DNA of 10,169 bases. It comes from a bacterium (GTDB lineage Bacteria > Bacteroidota > Bacteroidia > Cytophagales > Thermonemataceae). The stretch covers positions 1 to 10,169 of the forward strand of contig JANYGM010000010.1 in assembly GCA_025362415.1 (NCBI GenBank), in the 5' to 3' direction. Positions 6,505 through 10,169 of the stretch are shown one piece after another. Below the pieces are notes generated by a model. The model saw only the letters and a program-made list of their open reading frames with translations, did not search any database and had not been told where the DNA came from. Made by a program: the position numbers and the translations under genes. Every line of letters starts with the position of its first letter. The first letter of the stretch is position 1.

Positions 6505-6952
6505 AAACACCTTTTATCTGATTACTATTGTGGCATTGCTGATAGCTAATGTTATTTTATTGGTTTTGCATTTTAGACCACCAAACAGACTCAATAATGC
6601 GCCAAAAAATATTGTCATTGATAGGCTAAAATTTGATGAACAACAAATACAAAAATATGAAGATTTGATTGTGGAACATAGAAAAATTGTTGTTGCTAAC
6701 AATAATCAAATCAATATTTTTAAAAATAATTTGTATCAAGAACTAAACAAATCAAGTGATAGTTTGAAAATAAATGATTTGGCGGAAAATATAGCTAAAC
6801 TAGAGAAAAAAGCTCTTATAATCAATTTTAGACACTTTGAAGACATTAAAAAAATCTGCAAACCAAATCAAAAAGAAAGGTTTGAAAGTTTAGTAGGTGA
6901 TTTGGCAGAAATTTTCTCTAAAAAACATCTCCCAAAAAGAAGAAATAATTAA
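6497..6952 (+). CDS. membrane-anchored periplasmic Spy/CpxP-like (heavy-metal-sensor-like) protein
   Basis: The product is 151 residues from ATG at 6497; an in-frame ATG directly before it (6494) is equally possible, and one at 6467 would add residues with no sense for a signal. The start overlaps the stop of the previous gene (ATGATGAATAA), indicating coupling. Residues 7-25 are a signal anchor (YLITIVALLIANVILLVLH), followed by RPP and a long helical domain: LKFDEQQIQKYEDLIVEHRK (44-63), a middle helix, and HFEDIKKICKPNQKERFESLV (113-133 region). The two LxxxQ-type stretches resemble the LTxxQ motifs of the Spy/CpxP fold, whose members bind misfolded periplasmic proteins or metals and sense envelope stress. 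With a sigma and putative anti-sigma upstream, it is a good candidate for the periplasmic sensor of this unit. The metal ligand is not determined. Confidence 0.75.
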   Translation: MNKNTFYLITIVALLIANVILLVLHFRPPNRLNNAPKNIVIDRLKFDEQQIQKYEDLIVEHRKIVVANNNQINIFKNNLYQELNKSSDSLKINDLAENIAKLEKKALIINFRHFEDIKKICKPNQKERFESLVGDLAEIFSKKHLPKRRNN

Positions 6953-6956
6953 CTCC

Positions 6957-6990
6957 TAAACGAAGGTTTTCTATATCACTTTTCGTCCAA
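6957..6990 (+). promoter_or_regulatory. two-box ECF-like promoter motif upstream of the YHYH-MORN-SCO genes
   Basis: The boxes TAAACGAAGGTTTT (6957-6970) and TTTTCGTCCAA (6980-6990) match the motif before the sigma gene with identical spacing. The transcript would start about 50 bases before the YHYH ATG. This makes 7049-9235 a likely second transcription unit under the same sigma factor; read-through from the sigma operon is also possible, since no hairpin lies between. Confidence 0.55.
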
Positions 6991-7020
6991 GTAATATGTA
7001 ACTTTATCATAATCAATCAG

Positions 7021-7042
7021 AATTAAATCAAAATTAAATCAA
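7021..7042 (+). repeat. 11-bp tandem repeat in the leader of the YHYH gene
   Basis: AATTAAATCAA occurs twice in a row, ending seven bases before the ATG. It keeps the start region A-rich and unstructured, which favours initiation in a genome without Shine-Dalgarno sites. It may have no other role. Confidence 0.5.
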
Positions 7043-7048
7043 AAAGAA

Positions 7049-7870
7049 ATGAAAGTCAAATCAATTTTTCTAATTAGTGCCTTGCTATTGACTAGCTTCG
7101 CCTCAATGCTTGTGTCTTGTAAAAAAGATAGTACATCAACGCCAGCACCAACTACGCCTACGACACCCACAACACCAACCACGCCCACAGCACCAACAGG
7201 AACAAATGTCCCTGCGGTTTATGCTAAAATTTATGGCGCAACAAGTACAATTACAACTGATGGAACATTTGTTACAATTACTACCAACGGTGTACCTGAC
7301 CACAAAAGTGCTTATTATCCTACTTCTGATGCTTTGTATGAAGCATATACAGGCACAACATTTAGCGGAGTTACCTTTGCCAAAAATCCTAATACCATTG
7401 CTACACAAACTTTTACATTCAAAATCCCACTTAACCCTACAGTTGCTACCAACCACGCTGCTACACCATTGGGCGTTATTGGGCTTGCACTAAATGGGGT
7501 TGCTTTGTATAATCAATATGCAGGACCCAATAATCAAGTATTAGCAGGTGAAATTACGAGTTTTGATAAATATTATGGACACCCTCAAAATACTGGTCAG
7601 TATCATTATCACGTTGAACCACTTTATTTGACAACCGTAAAATCTACTAAATCAGGTTTAATGGGCTTTTTGTTAGATGGATTTCCTGTTTATGGACCAC
7701 AAGAAGAAAATGGTACAACTATTGTCAGTAGCGGATTAGATGCCTATCACGGACATACACATACAACTGTTGATTTTCCAAATGGTACTTATCATTATCA
7801 TTTTACTGCTGATGCACCTTATTTGAATGGAAACGGCTATTATGGTACATCTGGAACTGTAACAAGATAG
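7049..7870 (+). CDS. YHYH-domain lipoprotein
   Basis: The product is 273 residues. A lipoprotein signal ends at LVSC, with Cys24 as the lipidation site followed by KKD, so it should be anchored to a membrane, probably the outer one. Residues 32-50 are a Thr-Pro repeat (TTP three times) acting as a stiff linker. The rest is the YHYH domain: YHYH occurs at 185-188 (GQYHYHVEP) and at 248-251 (GTYHYHFT), with DAYHGHTHTT at 231-240 and GFLLDGFPVYGP at 206-217 between them. The histidine spacing is what one expects of a metal site, but the biochemical function of this family is not established to my knowledge. It is followed by a MORN lipoprotein and a SCO1-like lipoprotein and preceded by an ECF-like promoter, so a role in a metal or redox envelope response is inferred. 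Confidence 0.9.
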   Translation: MKVKSIFLISALLLTSFASMLVSCKKDSTSTPAPTTPTTPTTPTTPTAPTGTNVPAVYAKIYGATSTITTDGTFVTITTNGVPDHKSAYYPTSDALYEAYTGTTFSGVTFAKNPNTIATQTFTFKIPLNPTVATNHAATPLGVIGLALNGVALYNQYAGPNNQVLAGEITSFDKYYGHPQNTGQYHYHVEPLYLTTVKSTKSGLMGFLLDGFPVYGPQEENGTTIVSSGLDAYHGHTHTTVDFPNGTYHYHFTADAPYLNGNGYYGTSGTVTR

Positions 7871-7914
7871 TAATTATGAATTTTAAATTGTGAATTGTGA
7901 ATGAATACAAAATA
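7869..7914 (+). repeat. 46-bp interspersed repeat, copy 2, directly after the YHYH gene stop
   Basis: It matches the minus strand of 468-513 at 42 of 46 positions. It begins within the TAG stop of the YHYH gene and fills the first part of the 113-bp gap before the MORN gene. It shows no hairpin and no T run, so it is not a standard terminator. Confidence 0.75.
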
Positions 7915-7983
7915 TTAGTAATCAATATATTAACAAATATTTTGGTCATAACAAAACATAAACCAATTATAATAAACTACTTA

Positions 7984-8574
7984 ATGAAAATATTGAGTTT
8001 TATTACTTTATTCCTTTTGGTTTGTTCTTGTTCAAAGGACAAACCAAAAGAAGTTTCGTTACCTCAAATCATTCCTAAAATATATACTTCAAAATCAGCT
8101 AGTAATATTTCCACTAAGAATAATAAAGTTTTTTTTATTGAAAAAGAATATTCAGGTTTTCTTTTTCAATTATATGAAAATAGTGATACCGCAGTTATTG
8201 AAGGATATTATAAGGGTTTGCTTAGTGGCGTTCAGAAAAAATGGTATCCAAATAAGCAACTAATGGAAGAACGCTATTATTTGGAAAATCAAAAAAACGG
8301 CAAACAAACAGCTTATTGGGAAAATGGCAATAAGAAATTTGAATTTGTTGCCAAAAATGACGTTTATGAGGGTGAAATGAAGGAATGGAGTTTTGACGGA
8401 AAATTATTTCATTTAGCTACCTACAAAAACGGACAAGAAGAAGGTACACAAAAAATGTGGTATGATAACGGCAAAATAAGAGCCAATTATATTATTAAGA
8501 ATGGCAAAAGATATGGATTATTAGGAACTAAAAATTGCAAAAATGTATCAGATAGTATTTTTATTGTTAAGTAG
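7984..8574 (+). CDS. MORN-repeat (YwqK-like) lipoprotein
   Basis: ATG at 7984 is chosen because it gives a clear lipoprotein signal: MKILSF, a hydrophobic core, and a lipobox with Cys16 in LVCSCSKD. An in-frame ATG at 7897 would put 29 extra residues in front and inside the 46-bp repeat. The mature protein has about four MORN_2-type repeats between residues 70 and 175, seen as SGVQKKWYPNKQL, TAYWENGNKKFE, EGEMKEWSFDGKLF and EGTQKMWYDNGKIRANY, each with the W/Y-x-x-NG-K core. Proteins of this type are often labelled YwqK-family antitoxins, but here there is no toxin partner and the lipid anchor puts it in the envelope, so that label should not be read as function. The end (GLLGTKNCKNVSD) holds one cysteine. 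The SCO gene starts 32 bases before its stop, suggesting coupled translation. Confidence 0.85.
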   Translation: MKILSFITLFLLVCSCSKDKPKEVSLPQIIPKIYTSKSASNISTKNNKVFFIEKEYSGFLFQLYENSDTAVIEGYYKGLLSGVQKKWYPNKQLMEERYYLENQKNGKQTAYWENGNKKFEFVAKNDVYEGEMKEWSFDGKLFHLATYKNGQEEGTQKMWYDNGKIRANYIIKNGKRYGLLGTKNCKNVSDSIFIVK

Positions 8575-9235
8575 CTTGGTGCTTTTGGGCTGCGCTGAAA
8601 ACAAGGATAAAATCAAAGCACAAACAAAAGCAGAAACAAAAACAAAAATTCAAGAGAGTGAACTACCATTGCCTTATTACAATGAGCCTACATTTACACC
8701 AATTTTTGTAGATGATAAGGACAGTATTCAAATGCAAATTACACATACTATTGGTAATTTTTCATTTTTAAATCAAGATAGTATTTTGATAAATCAGCAA
8801 ATTTTTGATAACAAAATACATATTGCTAACTTTATATTTACTTCTTGTGGGAGCATTTGCCCAACAATGACAAAAAATATGAAACTCGTCAATGATAGTT
8901 TAAAAGAGAATAAAAACCTTGCTTTCTTGTCTTATTCTGTTACACCTTGGATAGATAAACCTCATATTTTGAAAAAATATAAGCAAGATAATGAAATAAA
9001 AAATACTAACTGGCACTTTTTGACAGGCACAAAAGGAGATATTTATAAACTCGCAAGACAGTCTTACTTTGCAGAAGAAGACATTGGTTTTAGCAAAGAT
9101 AGTACAGATTTTTTGCATACAGAGCATTTTATTTTGGTAGATAAAACCAAAAGAATTAGAGGTATTTATAATGGTACATTGGTCGTAGATATGCACCAAC
9201 TAATTGCAGACATAAAAACAATAGAAAAGGAATAA
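8543..9235 (+). CDS. SCO1/SenC-family lipoprotein (copper chaperone or thiol oxidoreductase)
   Basis: The product is 230 residues. The start at 8543 overlaps the MORN gene by 32 bases but gives a good lipoprotein signal with lipobox LLGC, Cys17. A Lys/Thr-rich linker follows (about 21-37). The thioredoxin-fold domain has the copper/thiol motif CxxxC as SCGSICPT (Cys102, Cys106) and the third ligand His192 in FLHTEHFILVD, ahead of RIRGIYNGT. The conserved stretches SYSVTPWIDKPHILKKY and WHFLTG are also present, so all three Cu ligands of the Sco family are kept. Sco proteins deliver copper to the CuA site of cytochrome oxidase or act as periplasmic thiol reductases. No oxidase genes are nearby; the link to YHYH and an ECF system points to a stress or metal role. 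It is the last gene of the unit, followed by a strong terminator. Confidence 0.95.
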   Translation: MYQIVFLLLSSLVLLGCAENKDKIKAQTKAETKTKIQESELPLPYYNEPTFTPIFVDDKDSIQMQITHTIGNFSFLNQDSILINQQIFDNKIHIANFIFTSCGSICPTMTKNMKLVNDSLKENKNLAFLSYSVTPWIDKPHILKKYKQDNEIKNTNWHFLTGTKGDIYKLARQSYFAEEDIGFSKDSTDFLHTEHFILVDKTKRIRGIYNGTLVVDMHQLIADIKTIEKE

Positions 9236-9243
9236 TCTCAAAT

Positions 9244-9281
9244 AAAAAATCTCCTAAAAATGTATTTTTAGGAGATTTTTT
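9244..9281. terminator. bidirectional terminator between the SCO and PIN toxin genes
   Basis: A 17-bp stem (9244-9260 with 9265-9281) has a 4-nt loop, with the core ATCTCCTAAAAA and T/A runs on both sides, so it works for both converging genes. Its right edge overlaps the TAA of the PIN gene by two bases, and the T run beyond encodes that protein's final lysines. Confidence 0.9.
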
Positions 9282-9747
9282 ATTTTTTACTTCTAATTTC
9301 TAGAATAATGTTGAGTGGTATTTTTCTGACTTTGAGCAAAATATTATCTAAATGGTCATAATCAGCATCAGTTGTAACGAGCAAAGCATCAAAAACAGAT
9401 GCTGTAGCAGCTATCCAAAGGTCATTTTTACCCATATTTTTAGCACTTCCTTTAAGTTTGACATTGGGATTTTTACCTTGGCTAAAAGCATCAATTTCCA
9501 CATAACGCCTTAAAATAGCATCTCCTGTGATTTCTATAATCTCGCTGTCATCTAAAAATTTCTGTAATTTTGCCATTCTAGGTGCGCCCCACTCTTTTTG
9601 CATAGCAATAGAGCTAATTTCTGCTACTGAAACATAAGAGATATAAAAAAGTTCTTTTGTAGGATTAAAATAATTTATTAGCATCTCTTCTTTGGAACTA
9701 TCACGCATTATTTCAATAATAATGTTGGTATCTATAAATATAGCCAT
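9280..9747 (-). CDS. vapC: PIN-domain ribonuclease toxin (VapC-like)
   Basis: Starting at ATG 9747 the product is 155 residues, a normal VapC length; an upstream in-frame ATG at 9822 would run through the antitoxin gene and is unlikely. The four acidic residues of the PIN active site can be placed: Asp6 in FIDTNIIIEIMRD, Glu43 in SVAEISS, Asp109 in KNDLWIAATA and Asp127 in LLVTTDADYDHL. Such toxins cut tRNA or rRNA using Mg2+ bound by these residues; the target here is unknown. The start shares one base with the stop of the upstream small gene (TAATG), so the two are translated together, the classic antitoxin-toxin layout. It converges on the SCO gene across a shared terminator. Confidence 0.92.
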   Translation of the reverse strand: MAIFIDTNIIIEIMRDSSKEEMLINYFNPTKELFYISYVSVAEISSIAMQKEWGAPRMAKLQKFLDDSEIIEITGDAILRRYVEIDAFSQGKNPNVKLKGSAKNMGKNDLWIAATASVFDALLVTTDADYDHLDNILLKVRKIPLNIILEIRSKK

Positions 9748-9911
9748 TATTTCTGTTTTCCATACATTAATTCTGTGAGTTCTTTGTCTTCTTTGGGCGT
9801 AAATTTGAGTATTCCTACCCATTTTCTCATATCTGTTTTGATATTATGCTTTTTACTGTATGCATCAAGTCCGCCTGCGGCTAATATCTCGTCTGGTTTG
9901 TGAAATTTCAT
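9747..9911 (-). CDS. small antitoxin partner of the PIN toxin
   Basis: The product is 54 residues from ATG at 9911 (MKFHKPDEILAAGG); a longer in-frame start at 9953 exists, but the predicted -7 box at 9943-9950 would then fall inside the gene. The N-terminal half (DEILAAGGLDAYSKKHN) could include a short DNA-binding helix pair, and the C-terminal half (FTPKEDKELTELMYGKQK) is a charged helix suited to covering the toxin. I do not recognise a named VapB family, so the role rests on size, order and the TAATG overlap with the PIN gene. Confidence 0.75.
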   Translation of the reverse strand: MKFHKPDEILAAGGLDAYSKKHNIKTDMRKWVGILKFTPKEDKELTELMYGKQK

Positions 9912-9942
9912 AATAGTAGTTGGATTAAATTGTATATTCACA

Positions 9943-9950
9943 CAAATATA
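9943..9950 (-). promoter_or_regulatory. candidate -7 box of the PIN toxin-antitoxin operon
   Basis: On the minus strand it reads TATATTTG, a full match to TAnnTTTG, about 31 bases before the antitoxin ATG at 9911. No -33 TTG at the expected distance is seen. Confidence 0.4.
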
Positions 9951-9962
9951 CAAAATTTATAG

Positions 9963-9996
9963 CAAATCTCCTAAAACATCTATTTTAGGAGATTTG
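9963..9996 (-). terminator. hairpin terminator of the SDR gene, arm-matched to the one at 9244-9281
   Basis: A perfect 14-bp stem (9963-9976 with 9983-9996) has a 6-nt loop. It lies 38 bases beyond the stop of the SDR gene and just upstream of the PIN toxin-antitoxin promoter. Flanking T runs are weak. The arm ATCTCCTAAAA is the same 11 bases as in the terminator on the other side of the toxin-antitoxin pair. Confidence 0.7.
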
Positions 9997-10034
9997 TATT
10001 TATAATAATTAATTAATTAATAATTGAAAGAAAC

Positions 10035-10169
10035 TTATTTTTTTCTCATTGCCTCCATCATATCCCACATATTGCTTGGCACAGCGTCAAGGTGATTAAA
10101 TTCACCTGCACCTTGTAACCATTCTCCACCATCAATAGTAACCACTTCTCCATTGACATAAGCAGAATA
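10035..10169 (-). CDS. SDR-family oxidoreductase, C-terminal 44 residues (partial; 2,4-dienoyl-CoA reductase-like)
   Basis: Only the end of the gene is in the window. The visible residues contain SAYVNGEVVTIDGGEWLQGA, the last beta-strand and substrate/NADP-proximal loop found at the end of short-chain dehydrogenases, with the usual VxTIDGG signature. The tail EFNHLDAVPSNMWDMMEAM resembles the extended C-terminus of SDRs annotated as 2,4-dienoyl-CoA reductases in Bacteroidota, which help oxidise unsaturated fatty acids with NADPH. The SDR call is secure; the exact substrate is an inference from the tail. The catalytic Ser-Tyr-Lys and the Rossmann motif lie outside the window. A hairpin follows the stop. 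Confidence 0.85.
   Translation of the reverse strand, partial: YSAYVNGEVVTIDGGEWLQGAGEFNHLDAVPSNMWDMMEAMRKK

Noticed and set aside
7142..7198. Thr-Pro codon repeat as a possible CRISPR-like or regulatory repeat
   Set aside because: It is in frame and encodes a typical lipoprotein linker; units are short and there are no spacers.
7110..7493. Overlapping frames inside the YHYH gene on both strands (127 and 106 codons)
   Set aside because: They are by-products of the repetitive ACN/CCN codons; compositions are Gln/His/Leu-rich or Cys/Ser-rich with no recognisable fold.
7984..8574. MORN protein as the antitoxin of a toxin-antitoxin pair
   Set aside because: The YwqK antitoxin label is a database habit; the protein has a lipoprotein signal and no toxin neighbour.
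10001..10025. TAAT-rich tandem stretch as a possible origin or attachment site
   Set aside because: It is a short low-complexity spacer after the SDR gene with no DnaA box or integrase nearby.

Overview
The window is AT-rich bacterial DNA that reads as Bacteroidota, most likely a Cytophagales-type marine or aquatic bacterium (inference from content, no search run). The reasons are lipoproteins with lipoboxes followed by K/E/D-rich starts, no Shine-Dalgarno sequences, TAnnTTTG-type -7 boxes, an LRR protein with ROCO-style end caps, a YHYH/MORN/SCO gene set, and a 2,4-dienoyl-CoA-reductase-like SDR tail.

Layout. 1-395 (-): N-terminal part of a secreted protein resembling the N-terminal domain of Bacteroidota M23 peptidases, cut by the window edge. 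518-1759 (-): leucine-rich-repeat protein. 1779-1811: hairpin terminator. 1819-1960 (-): a displaced, 94%-identical copy of the last 142 bp of valS. 1959-2559 (-): RelE/ParE-type toxin and its antitoxin. 2647-5418 (-): complete valS. The toxin-antitoxin pair therefore sits between two copies of the valS 3' end, as if it had entered at the end of valS while leaving an intact reading frame.

5419-5657 is a divergent control region with a candidate valS promoter, a perfect hairpin followed by a T run, and a two-box ECF-like promoter motif. From 5658 to 9235 (+) lies one functional block: ECF sigma factor, small single-TM protein (probable anti-sigma), membrane-anchored Spy/CpxP-like protein, then a YHYH-domain lipoprotein, a MORN/YwqK-type lipoprotein and a SCO1/SenC lipoprotein. 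The first three genes overlap and are probably co-translated. The same two-box motif found upstream of the sigma gene (5540-5573) recurs upstream of the YHYH gene (6957-6990). This suggests one sigma factor drives both halves: an envelope-stress or metal-response unit in which the anti-sigma and Spy-like proteins sense and the YHYH, MORN and SCO lipoproteins respond. The copper/thiol theme rests on the SCO CxxxC-His set and the histidine-rich YHYH protein; no cytochrome oxidase gene is in view.

9280-9911 (-): PIN-domain (VapC-like) toxin with a small upstream antitoxin, framed by two hairpins with the same arm sequence. 10035-10169 (-): last 44 residues of an SDR oxidoreductase. A 46-bp repeat (91% identical) starts right after the stop codon of both the LRR gene and the YHYH gene. 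No rRNA, tRNA, CRISPR array or transposase is seen.
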